In this document: positions 43,373 through 54,196 of the stretch, in pieces | Numbering within the stretch: the first letter of the stretch is position 1 | Layout of the letters: every line of letters starts with the position of its first letter | Source: Gonapodya prolifera JEL478 | Lineage: Eukaryota; Monoblepharomycota; Monoblepharidomycetes; Monoblepharidales; Gonapodyaceae | Length of the DNA: 64,000 nucleotides | Direction: 5' to 3' | Assembly: GCA_001574975.1 (NCBI GenBank) | Contig: KQ965740.1 | Coordinates: forward strand, 1-64,000 | The notes under the pieces: generated by a model | What the model was told of the DNA's origin: nothing | What the model saw: the letters and a program-made list of their open reading frames with translations, nothing else | Database searches by the model: none | Translations under genes and position numbers: made by a program

Positions 43373-45994
43373 ATGGCATCGAATCAACTCTTGTATTCCT
43401 TCGACCCCTCGCTCCATGCGGACCTGTTCCATCCCCGCGGGGTTCCGTCTGCCTACCCGTTCCTCGACTATGACGTCGCCTCGCTGCTCGCGTTGGACTT
43501 CCCGCTCCTCGACAGTGCCGACCTGGTCAACCATCTGCACGTCCACGCGTTCACACAGCTCGGCGGGTTCGGATCCCCCGCGGATGCCCAGGCACCTGGC
43601 CAGAATCAGCCACAGCCCTCGTGCGAACACCAGCAGACGCAGCAGCAGCAGCGGTTGCAACACCACCACGAATCCAGCGCAGGGAATTCCTACGCATCCG
43701 ACCTTGCGACGGGTTCTGCAATGGCTGCACATCCACCACCACCTCACGTCGTCGAGGCTCCGTCCACCTCCCTCCAGTCCAAGTCCCACTCCGCACACCT
43801 CTACACACCCACACCGTTCCACCCATCCGACACCCCCGCCTCCTCCTCCTCCTCCCTCCCTCTCCCAACACACACGCACTCCCACGCGGGCCCAGTATCC
43901 GTATCCGACCCGGGCGACGACTCCTCCTTCACCGACGACGACTCAGACGACGACGTTGAGTCCTCAGACGTGTACGCCGAACCTGCTACGTCGGCTACGG
44001 ATGAGGACGATGACGACGACGAGTGGGCACCCCGAGCCGGGGCCGGGGGGGCAGCAGGAGCGGGGAGCCGGGCGAGGTGGCGGTCAAAACGCGGGTCGGG
44101 ATCGGCCCTGCGTCGGCGCCACGCCGGCTCTGGTCGGGGCACGTCACCGGCCATACCAGACCGCGACACGCCGACCCCGCCCCGGCTCGACTCCGACTCT
44201 CCCGCACATCCCGGCACGCACCAGGCCACCGTCGCGCCCTACGTCCCGCCCCGCTCAGGTCGAGGCGCGGCATCGTCGCGGTCCAAGACCGAGCAGCACC
44301 GCACGAGCCGCCCGCGGACGTACCCCTGCCCCGTCGCGGGTTGCGACAAGGACTTTTCGCGGTCGAGCCATTTGAGCAGACATGTCAGGAGCGCGCATGC
44401 GACGACCACGTCGTATGTTTGTCCCGTGCCAGGTGCGTTTGGGTTGTGCACGCTACCTTGTGTCGATTGATGTGGTGGGACTCACCCACCTTACCCTCGT
44501 TTTGACTGACACGTGTGGACATTACCCGCATCACCCGTGCACCCCTCCACCTCCCGCTCCACTTACCCAACTCCAGAATGCCGCAAACCATTCGGCCGCT
44601 CCGACACGCTCAAGAAGCACATCCGGTCGCACCAGAACCCGCTCTCCAAGGTCTCCCAACGGCTCAACGACTCCACCGTCTGGGTGCACTCGCACGTCGT
44701 GCAGCAGCAGCCCTCGCCGTCGAACTCTCCCATGGATGAAGACCCCGCACCCTCGCCCGATGGGAGTGGGAGCGTTGACGTGGATCACCACCACAGGTTG
44801 CCCAAGAAGAGACGGCAGAACAGGGAAACGGTGGATGCGAGCGCGTCGCATGGCGGTGGGGGGTCGAGGCTTGGGGAGCATGCCGGAGGAGACGACATGT
44901 CGCTCCCTGGCCCTGGCGGAAAGCGGCGGCGAAAACCTCCCCCGCACCCGCACGAACCCCTCGCGCCCACACCTGTCGCGCACCCACCTGTCCGGTCCCC
45001 GTCTCGCCGCGTGGACGAGTTCTCCGAGGCGTCGTCCTCAGACATGGACTCGGACCGCGATGTGCGGCCCATGGATGGGGACCCCTCGCCGCACCCGGAT
45101 CAAGTCCCCATGCTGGAACTCGCCCGGGCCGCGGTGTCGGCCTCGCGTGCCGAATCCCAACGTAGCCGCAGCAATGGGTCTGAAAGCTCGTCGTCGCTCG
45201 ATATGAGGATGGACTTGAGTTCGGACCAGGACCCCTCCGCCGCTTCGCGCCCACAGGAGTCGCATCACTCGGGGTCCGGGTCCGGATCCGGATCCGGGTC
45301 AGACCTCGCAGCAGCAGACCCCATGTTCCTCAACCTCCCCGTCAAGCTCCCTCCGATCGTACCCCCGGGCGACTCGACCGCTGACACCAGGTCCCCCGTG
45401 CTTCCTCCCATATCCACGATATCGCCCCGCTTGCAACCTACCCTCGACCCGCGCTTCTCCCAACTGCCCCCGCCGCACCCGCCGCACACCCTCGCGCCGT
45501 CCATGGGGCTTTCTCCCGCGCTGTCGCCAGCGTCCATGGCGGGACTGGGGCTGGGGGTGGGGGGACACGACACCACCGCCACGTCGAATTTCAGCTCAAA
45601 CACCCACCCTTCTGCGCCGTCGCCGCCGCCTCCCTCCGCGAGCCTTCTTCAGAGCCCGCCCATCTCGCCCGACCCGAACTCCTACATGGGCCACATCAGC
45701 TACTCGGGCGGGTTCTCATTTCTCCAAAATGTGCCCCCAATCACACCGGCGTTGCTCCCCGATGCCAGCCCGTACGGCGTCCCCTCGAATCCGGCTTCTC
45801 CCATGTCATTCGATGTTGATGGACGGAGATACGGGAGCTATGGTTTCCACGTGCCACTTCCGGCGGCCGCGGTGGGTGCTGCGGGGATCGGGGAGCAAGC
45901 GAGGATGCCAAGCGGGATGGGCATGAATGCGAATGGGGAGGAGCAGCGAGGGATGAGAATCACGGATTTACTCTTTCCAGTGCAAGGGAGCTGA
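43373..45994 (+). CDS. C2H2 zinc-finger transcription factor 2
   Basis: Two exons, 43373-44432 and 44577-45994, about 825 residues. The N-terminal 320 residues are Ser/Pro/Gln/His-rich with an acidic block (DDSSFTDDDSDDDVES, then DEDDDDDEW). Two C2H2 fingers lie at about 330-385: YPCPVAGCDKDFSRSSHLSR and YVCPVPECRKPFGRSDTLKK, the second split by the intron in its first Cys-Glu-Cys segment. A long disordered C-terminal region carries many SP/TP sites. It is probably a nuclear DNA-binding regulator. It ends 193 bp from the convergent ADSL gene. Confidence 0.88.
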
Positions 45995-46187
45995 TAGTGT
46001 GGAGATCGAGTGTGTAGAGAATCTTTTGTGATCTGGTTCAGCGGGCGAGTTGTACGCATTTGTCCTTGCTACTAGAACTCCATAGAATACCGTGAAAACC
46101 ATTGTATAGTCTGCTTATGTTCGTTGAAACAATTGAATGACGTTCCAATCCCAATTAAAGAAACAAAATAGCACTACTTTTTCATGT

Positions 46188-48036
46188 CTACACGTTGACA
46201 TCCTCCTCTCGCACTTTGGCGAGCTGGGCCTCGAAAGGCTCCAACGCCTCCTTCACCGGCCCCGCCAAAAACGATACCACTTGCTCTTTGGCCCTGCCCG
46301 TGAACGTCGAAGGGTCGAGCAGTTTGTCCAAGTCCGCCCAAATGGGCTCGAAGTACGAGTCCTTTTTCACGCGCTCAATCAGGTCATTCTCCAACCCCAG
46401 CTCCTTGACTTGCTGCGCCGCTTCGTGCGACAGCACGCGGATCTTCTCGTGCGCCTCCTGCCTGTCTCCGCCCTTCTTCACAATCGCCATGATGAGGTTC
46501 TCCGTGGCCATGAACGGCAGCTCCTGGTTGATGCGCCGCTCAATGACCTTGGGGTACACCACCATCCCGCCAAAGATGTTTTGCAACAGGGACAGCACGA
46601 TGTCCGCGGTGAGGAATGCTTCGGGGATGGAGATGCGTCGGTTGGCAGAGTCGTCCAGAGTACGTTCCAGCCACTGAGTCGCGGCTGTGAAGGCGGGGTT
46701 GAACATGAGTGCCGTCAAGTGGCGCGAGAGGGAGCACACGCGTTCAGAGCGCATGGGGTTGCGCTTGTAGGCCATGGCGGAGGAGCCTGAAGAGTGGCAA
46801 CGACGAGTTGGATTAACGACGCTCGGGAGGTAAGCGAAAAGACACATCTGACAGCCGCAAGGACACTCACCGATCTGGTCCTTTTCAAAGGGCTCCTCCA
46901 ATTCCTTCAAGTTTGCCAACAGCCGAATGTCTGTGGCGATCTTATGCGCTGAAGCCCCAAAGCTCGCCAGCACCGACAAGACGTCAAAGTCCACCTTCCT
47001 GGGGTACGTCTGTCCCGTCACCGCGTACGCATCCTCGAATCCAGCCAGCTCCGTGACCATCTTGTCCAGCTTCTCCACCTTGTCGTGATCTCCGTCGAAG
47101 AGGGTCAGGAACGAAGCTTGGGTGCCCGTGGTGCCTTTGCAGCCGCGGAATTTGAGGTCCGCGCGTGTGCGGCGCCAGTTTCTGAGGTCCATGAGGAGGT
47201 CTTGGATCCAAAGGCACGCGCGCTTGCCGACGGTGGTGAGCTGCGCGGGCTGGAAGTGGGTGAAGCCGAGGGTGGGGAGGTCTTTGTACTTGTCGGCAAA
47301 GAGAGCAAGTTTTTGGATACAGGAGGCCAGTTTGGGAATAATAATTTCGAATCCGTCGCTGTGTGGGAGATGATTGATGAGCACTCGTGACCACATCTCC
47401 TCAGCCATTGCTCTCCCGTAATCCACCCGACGTTCGCCCCGTTTTAGTTAAATGTTTCCATCAGCAAACTTTTCAACAAGATATTTGGATTTCTTCGTCC
47501 AATGTGGCGATTCCTTGGTTGGTGCAGTACTCACCGAATAGAAATCAGCTCGAACCCATCCCCGACAAAGCAGGACGTCGCTCCAAGGTGGATAATCCCA
47601 GCCGCCGCCGGTGCTGCAACACCGAATGTGTGTACGTGAGCCATGACGTCGTGTCTCCGCTTCTTCTCTTCCTTAGCGGCGACCTCGAAGTCAATGTTGT
47701 ACACATTGGCTTCCATCTGAGCGATCGCTTCGTCAGAGATGTCCTCCAGTCCGAGAGCTTTTTCGGATTTGGCGAGAGCGATCCAGAGCTTACGCCAGGT
47801 TGAGAACCTGATGTGGGTTGGAAGATTCGAACACATCACACGACGATTAATGGTCACGCAGACAGCCACGGTCGTTTTTCAAGACGGACACACTTTTTCA
47901 TATCGGAAAAGTTGTACGCCATCTCCGGGGAAGCGTAGCGGGAAGTGAGGGGAGATTGGTAAGAGTTGTGTTTCGGATTCGCCGCCTGGGGCAGCGCAGA
48001 CTCCGCAGCTCCTGCAGATGGTGTAGCGGTCGACAT
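46188..48036 (-). CDS. ADE13: Adenylosuccinate lyase
   Basis: Four exons, minus strand: 47894-48036, 47535-47807, 46871-47358 and 46188-46786, about 500 residues. Landmarks: [47 protein letters not shown] (active-site His region), [31 protein letters not shown] and the signature loop [11 protein letters not shown]. The enzyme acts twice in purine synthesis: it cleaves SAICAR to AICAR, and adenylosuccinate to AMP, releasing fumarate. It is a cytosolic homotetramer in known cases, and the length is normal. Gene symbol follows yeast use. It shares an approximately 220-bp divergent promoter region with the coiled-coil protein gene at 48258. Confidence 0.95.
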
Positions 48037-48257
48037 GTGGGATTGGTGTCGAGTGTCGCGAGAGATTATGAAGGGAAAAGTGGACGATTTGTGTTTGGTG
48101 TCACTTGTGAAGAGAAAAGCACAGCTTAGAACCGAAGTCATCAGGGACAACTACACTACTTTCATTCACGAATACAGAACGAATACTCCCTTTTCGGCTG
48201 CGTAACGACCCAGACAAGCTCATCAAAATTCTTTCGAACAACCCTCGCACTTACGAA

Positions 48258-49901
48258 ATGCGGAGTACAGCTGCTAACCATTTTACGAGAGGTATCTGGC
48301 TTGTATCTCGAGCAAGCAGATTCAGAATGTATTTCTTGAGCAACGTTAGTTTTTATGAAATTTTGAATAGGGTTCCGCGATTACAGGGGAGGCTAATTGG
48401 AACCTGCGAGAGCAGCTGCTCGTCGGCCCACGCAGTGCGAGCGAGATCCTTGGTCCAACGGTCTCCAGCATCAGCGATCTTCTCGTCACCTTGCACCGGA
48501 TTGTCAGGCTGCAAACTGAAAATCACATGTCGGCAAGAAGCATGGAACGAGTTTCCCCCGCTGCGCCACCCAATAATTCGCGGACAGCCAGATTTCTTAA
48601 CGAGAGCGCGATCGACCGGGGCGAAAGAGAGATAGCTCCAGGTGCGGATGTGGACAGCGACGATGAAAACGAAGGTGAAATGCTCCCACCACCATACACG
48701 ACTGAAAGGTGAGCAGTAGTTCCCCAGTAGGCGTGTTTTTTTCATCTTTATCGTACTAACATCCGGCTTTGCCAATGCTATCCGACCCATTATTCAGCCT
48801 GGTTTCCAGGGTTCGCTTCGCACTTTCAGAGCACGCAGACTCAGAATTCACGCCTCCTGTTATACCTGATATCCCGCCTATTCCACCCGAGCTCTCTCGC
48901 ATTCTCGCAGTGCTTCGAAATGGACCAGAGGGTGCTGCCATCGCAGCGGAAGGGCAATCCGGAACTGTTGCAATAGCTAGCTCGTCATCTCAGGATCTTC
49001 CCAACCAGACTCTGTCCACAGACCTGCCTCCTCTGGAAGCAGGAAGAGTGAGGCTTAGACTTGCCAATCTGACGAGAGGGGTGGAAGAAAGGCTTCTCGA
49101 CTCTCACAGAAGGACAGCAGATGTCATGGCGTCATGCTTACATGACGTCGCAGAAGCGGTCGAGGAAGAGATTGAACAGGCATGTTATGAACTGTATCTT
49201 CTTCCACAAAGTTGAGAGTCTAACTCCCCGTTCAGGTCCAAACCCGCGTGAATTCCGCCGCCCTCTCCCTGAACCAACTGGAGTCGCACACCCGCCTCCT
49301 GCACACCACCGCGCGCTCTATCTCAATTTCAGTCTCACACCTCCACGCAACCCACACTCGCCTGCTCCGCCGCGCCGCCAAGCTGTCCCGCGACTGCGAG
49401 CGACTCCACAGCGAGCGCGAAAAGGCGTGTGCCGAGATCGCCGCCGCAGAGCAGCACAGGCTGGGGCTCAGGTGGCTCGGTACGCCAGATGGGCACAGAG
49501 ATCGGACGGGAAGCGAGCTTTTCAGTGCTGCCGTGTCTGCAGCGGGCGAGTTGGTCCTGTCATGGGTGGTGGCAACGGTGAAGGTCTTCTTGGCGTTCGT
49601 GATTGGACCTCAGCTCGCGAGACGGGTGGTGATGCCCTTCGAGGCGCGAGAAGTGTCGGAAAGATCGCAGGAGCGACCTCGTTGGGCGACACCACCACAT
49701 TCACCATTGCGTTCTGGTGCCAGGCGCGCTCGATCGACCTACCCATACCGCGAAGCAGAAGCACTACACGTTACACCGGCCACCCAAGCGTCGCTTCGAC
49801 CACGAAGGGACTCGGGGTTCGTGGTGACAGTTGTGTCCCGTCTGGCTCGGCTGGACGTTCGAGGCGCCCTGGCAGAGGTACGAGGTGTCTTGGGTGTGTA
49901 G
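48258..49901 (+). CDS. Coiled-coil protein with a C-terminal membrane segment
   Basis: Four exons: 48258-48291, 48387-48708, 48798-49179 and 49236-49901, about 467 residues. Phases close only if the third intron (49180-49235) uses a GC donor (CAG|GCATGT...TTCAG). The protein has helical and coiled segments (LVTLHRIVRLQTENHMSARS; LTRGVEERLLDSHRRTADVM; LRRAAKLSRDCERLHSEREK), a Pro-rich PPYTTE region and a hydrophobic stretch VLSWVVATVKVFLAFVIGP (about residue 360) that could cross a membrane, then a basic tail. The family is not recognised. It might be a tail-region-anchored organelle protein, by inference only. Confidence 0.65.
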
Positions 49902-50292
49902 TTCTCTGGGGTGACAGTATTCAGGTGGGGGGAGGGGTATAGCTGGGCGAAAGGATTCCGGTATTGGGGAGGGGTTTGAAGATTGTTGACGGGCGATGCA
50001 GAATTTGCAGTTGTGAACCCAAGATTCCTCGAATATGATGTACAGTTGGATCTTTACGCGTTACGAGAATTCCATTATTCGTTTTGTGATTCAATTGAAG
50101 GGGACAAGCGACAATACCAATTGGAATGAAAGTACGAGTAAAGTTGAGCTTCAAAACATTCAGTGTTCATATGTACAATGAAATGTGATTAAGGTTCCGA
50201 ATATCCTGTAGAATACGAGTCCCATGCTTTTGTACAGTCCATCACTCATCACAAGAAAGTTCCCGCTTTGTTCACCAAGGGTTCAGGTTCAC
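49902..50292. other. Intergenic, nothing recognised
   Basis: About 390 bp of mostly AT-rich sequence between the coiled-coil gene and the second gap-containing repeat. Confidence 0.4.
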
Positions 50293-50930
50293 TGGTCTTG
50301 AGGACGAGAGAGGAGGCCGGCGGGACCTGCACCTGCGCCTGCACCTGCGTCTGGGGAAGGTGATCGTGTCACGCGAACGCATGACCGACGAACCGAATCA
50401 CCCGCTGTNNNNNNNNNNNNNNNNNNNNNNNNNNNNNNNNNNNNNNNNNNNNNNNNNNNNNNNNNNNNNNNNNNNNNNNNNNNNNNNNNNNNNNNNNNNN
50501 NNNNNNNNNNNNNNNNNNNNNNNNNNNNNNNNNNNNNNNNNNNNNNNNNNNNNNNNNNNNNNNNNNNNNNNNNNNNNNNNNNNNNNNNNNNNNNNNNNNN
50601 NNNNNNNNNNNNNNNNNNNNNNNNNNNNNNNNNNNNNNNNNNNNNNNNNNNNNNNNNNNNNNNNNNNNNNNNNNNNNNNNNNNNNNNNNNNNNNNNNNNN
50701 NNNNNNNNNNNNNNNNNNNNNNNACACAAGGCACCTCCCCTTCGACCGCAACTTTACGGGCTTCGATAAGGGCAGCCTCAAGCTCACGGAGAAGGAACGA
50801 GATGCTTACGGTAGTCATCGCTTCACTTTGGGTCTCGATGATGGCGCAAACGAGTTTGTGGGGTGCTGCGGATTTCAGCCACCTTTTTATGTCCGTCTGC
50901 GCCACGGAACGAGTGACACTATTATTTGTC
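50293..50930. repeat. Dispersed repeat copy 2, with assembly gap 50409-50723
   Basis: Second copy of the element at 30072-30640, with the same flanks on both sides of the N run. In this copy the plus frame after the gap stays open longer (GSHRFTLGLDDGANEFVGCC, then GFQP and VRLRHGTSDTIIC), suggesting it is less decayed and that the repeat comes from a coding sequence. The assembler probably failed at an internal tandem repeat in both copies. Confidence 0.75.
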
Positions 50931-51230
50931 AGTAATCGTTTGGGTTGTTTTTTGGAAAAGTGGAGTGCATCTAATGGCACGGAAAAACGAAGGCTATCTC
51001 TTTGAAAAGAGTCATTGAACAATATGGCATGTTCTGCTTCATCTGCGGGATGTACCTGGTCTTTCGTCACGACAAAAATTACGAAAAATAGCGCACGCCC
51101 GTGCGCTTGCGTTGCTCTCGCCCAGCTAACGTCGATGAGGACCGTTCCACCCCCTCAATCGGAATCAGCGGGTCCCGCGGCCACAGGCTGTACCACCTGA
51201 TATTAAAACATAAAGTCCCCCGTCAAGGCC
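50931..51230. other. Promoter region of the GNAT gene
   Basis: About 300 bp between the repeat and the acetyltransferase start. No gene seen. Confidence 0.4.
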
Positions 51231-52259
51231 ATGATGTCCAGCCTCAAGTTTCGCCACTATGATGCCCAATCAGCGCCCGATTTTCTCGCCCTCGCTCGTC
51301 CATTAGTCGTACAAGATGTGATAAGGAACAATCAAATGCTCTTGGGACTGCTGAGAATCGAGCGCGATGGCGCCGATGCAAAATTTATGGCGTGCGCTGT
51401 TGAGGAGAGCGGGGAAGCCGTTCTGATGTTCGGTAAGTTGCATCCTGTTGCATCGGTGCCGTAATCGCAGGGTCTTCTCCGCAACCAAATCATCCGTTTC
51501 TGTTTCCACAGTCAGTTTAACTCCTGCGGATCATCTCCTGATATCTCATCCGGTGCATTCTGAGCCTGCCGCAGTCCTTATTCAAGGTCTCGAAGACCTA
51601 GTGGGACTATCGTCGTTCCAGGGGCGATTTCTCACGTTGGAGGCTGGCGATGCCGAGACGCTGAAACAAATATGGCCAGCGGTGGGGAAAGGAGGCGAAG
51701 GAAAGAAACTGGAAAGTATTGTGGGATACTCAGTCTCAAAGGTCTGTTTCCCAACACCGCACAAATCACAATGGGTCCGATTTTGATAACTCCGCCCCAG
51801 CCACTTCCACCATCGTACCCAGCACGCGATTCTCGTGTGTCGTTTCTCTCCGATGCTGGTCACCTTTCCGTTCTTCATGATTGGCACCTCCAATTCATCA
51901 AGGAGACCGGTGTTCCCGCGCCTCCAGACCCCTTTGCCATGTTTGATAAACTTCTCAAAGATCCTGGTATCAGGAAAGCCGTTTTGTTTACTGAGGACGG
52001 TACGCCAATGTCAATGGCGTTCCACCGCAAGGTTGCACATCCACTTGTCCCTCGAATCGGGATGGTTTACACTCCTCCCGAGTTCCGCAACCGCGGCGCC
52101 TCGACTCGTTTAATGTCTTCTCTGGTGCGGGAGATCCTCGAGGAGGACGGTGTCTCTGCGACAATGCTGATGGCAGATCCACACGCGAGCGCTTGGCGAG
52201 TGTATGAGAAGGTGGGATTTACCAAATGTGGGGACTTTAGCATGTTTCAGATTGGGTGA
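51231..52259 (+). CDS. GNAT-family N-acetyltransferase
   Basis: Three exons: 51231-51432, 51512-51741 and 51801-52259, about 296 residues. The N-terminal half (LKFRHYDAQSAPDFLALARP; HLLISHPVHSEPAAVLIQGL) resembles the non-catalytic half of two-part GNAT proteins. The C-terminal half has the acetyl-CoA-binding motif A: RIGMVYTPPEFRNRGASTRL (Q/RxxGxG/A type, here RNRGAS) and the motif B region ADPHASAWRVYEKVGF. Such proteins acetylate small amines or proteins; the substrate is unknown. Convergent with the EngB GTPase gene, 153 bp apart. Confidence 0.85.
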
Positions 52260-52412
52260 TAAAGAAGCATTTAATATTATTCATATATGTCAATTGATGA
52301 CTTTGAGGCATAGATGTGTTTAACGTGAGAACTCTATCACCCCTCATGCATAGGAACTCGCCATAGCCGAGTACGGAGATCAAGTCAGTGCTGCTTGTAC
52401 ACAAATACCACT

Positions 52413-54196
52413 CTACCGTGTCAGTCGCTTGCGTACGACTATGCATTGCGTCCGTGGTCCTCGCACATCTCCACCGTGCCGTACCTTCTTCGGCACCACC
52501 TTAAACCCCCTCGTCGCTTCCCTCGCCTTCCCACTTGCCTCTCTCGCCTCCTTCTTTTCCATCCTCTCCCTCACCTGCTCGGCCCTCTTTGCCCTCTCCC
52601 TCTTCACCCGCCGCTCCACCCTCTTCCGCGACCTGCGCTCCCTTTCCGAGACCTTTCCGTCGCGGGGGTCCACATTCCGCCCTGCCATGTCCACTGCCGT
52701 CCGTCCCGCGCCCGCCAGGTGCATGATGTCACGTCTGAGTTCGGGGATCCCGGCCCCAGTCAGCGAAGACGCAAGATGGATGGGGAGTGAGCACCTCGGG
52801 AAGCGTGTGGGGAGCAAGGCGGTGAGGTGCGTCAGGAGACGAGAGAGGGTGGCAGAGGGTACGAGGTCGGTTTTAGTGAGGATGAGTTGGTACTTCAGGG
52901 GAAGACTGATGGAAGATTGAATGCAGATTCGGGGAAGGAGAGGAAGACGAGCGGAATGGCAGAAATAGGTATCGAAACCCAGGGTAAAGCAGTGGTTAGA
53001 AGATATGCGAAGGGTATCATACCGAACTAAGACAACAACTCACCTCTCAAGCTGCTTCAGCACCTCCTCGTCATTCCCCTTTATTCCATGTCTCGCGTCC
53101 AGCACCACAAAAACCCTCTTCAAACCCCACTTTCCTTTTTCCTTATCTTCGTTGTCCTCTTTCTCCACCCACGGACGCGACTTTCTGACCGACTCGCCGC
53201 GTTTCTTGAGAAACCCCAACACCAATCCGCTCAGTCTGTCCCGCTCGCTATCCCCGCCAATAGCGTAACCGTACCCGGGCATGTCCACAACGGCGACACC
53301 CATGACGCCGGGGGCGGCGGTGCGTCGTGCGGGAAGGGATAGATGCATGTGGTAGATGTCGAGCGAGCGCGTTGTACCGGGGATAGACCGCACACGGGGA
53401 AGGGAGGATTGGAGGAGGGACGACAGGAGAGAGGATTTTCCAGCATTAGAGCGGCCTGGAACGGAGAGGAGCTTTAAGCATCTCAAATGTCACGGTTTGT
53501 TCGTTGATACAGTTCCATTGTATTCACTTGCGCTGCGCCTTGTATTAACAAAGGACAAGCCAGAAACCTTCTTTGGCAGTGGCCTTCTCCCGTCTCTGCG
53601 TCCGCTGTACTGCATCACACCCCATTTGCAAAGACAACGATTGGTGGAAACTCACCGAGAACGGCGACTTCGTTCCAGCCTGATTCCACTTCCGGAATAT
53701 CATTCGCCTTGTCAATCATTTTCCACACTTTTGCCTTCCCCGGGGTACGTACGACTCTGTCTCCGCCTGTTCCTTCCCCTTTGACTTTTACTTGGGTCCT
53801 CCTGGACCCCGGCTTAATCGAGGAGACAAATCTGGGGGCGACATCATCCGCGAGGTTCTTCGCCTTGCGTCGGAGAATGCGGGAAAGGGCGGGAGCGTCC
53901 GAGGATGTCCCGAGCTTGGCGATCCGTGCGATGTTCTGCTTATCTGTGGGAATTTGACGGAGTTTCGAAGGATGAGTGGGGCGATTCGAAGTAACATCAG
54001 CGATCTTTTTAGGCGGGATTTGGTTCGAGTTGCGTGCAGGAATTTGGTTTGATTTTGAAGACGTTTTTGTTGGAGAGCGAGAGGAAGAAAGTGCTCGAGA
54101 AGCAAGATGATTGATGGATTGAACGTTCGATTGCAGATGAAAACAGTGTGCCAACATAGGCACAATTGCGCGAGAGAAGGGACACAACGGGGTCAT
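52413..54196 (-). CDS. EngB/YihA-type GTPase, probably mitochondrial
   Basis: Three exons, minus strand: 53656-54196, 53044-53455 and 52413-52905, about 481 residues. The N-terminus (MTPLCPFSRAIVPMLAH, then many Ser/Arg/Lys and few acidic residues) looks like a mitochondrial presequence. GTPase motifs: G1 GRSNAGKSS at the exon 1/2 junction, G2 GTTRSLDIY, G3 VVDMPGYGYA, G4 LTKTDLV and G5-like LASSLTGAG. The EngB family works in assembly of the large ribosomal subunit; a presequence would place it in the mitochondrion. A charged insert (KEDNEDKEKGKWG) and a long basic coiled tail (RERRSRKRVERRVKRERAKR) exceed the bacterial form of about 210 residues. Exon 3's acceptor is the least sure. Confidence 0.85.
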
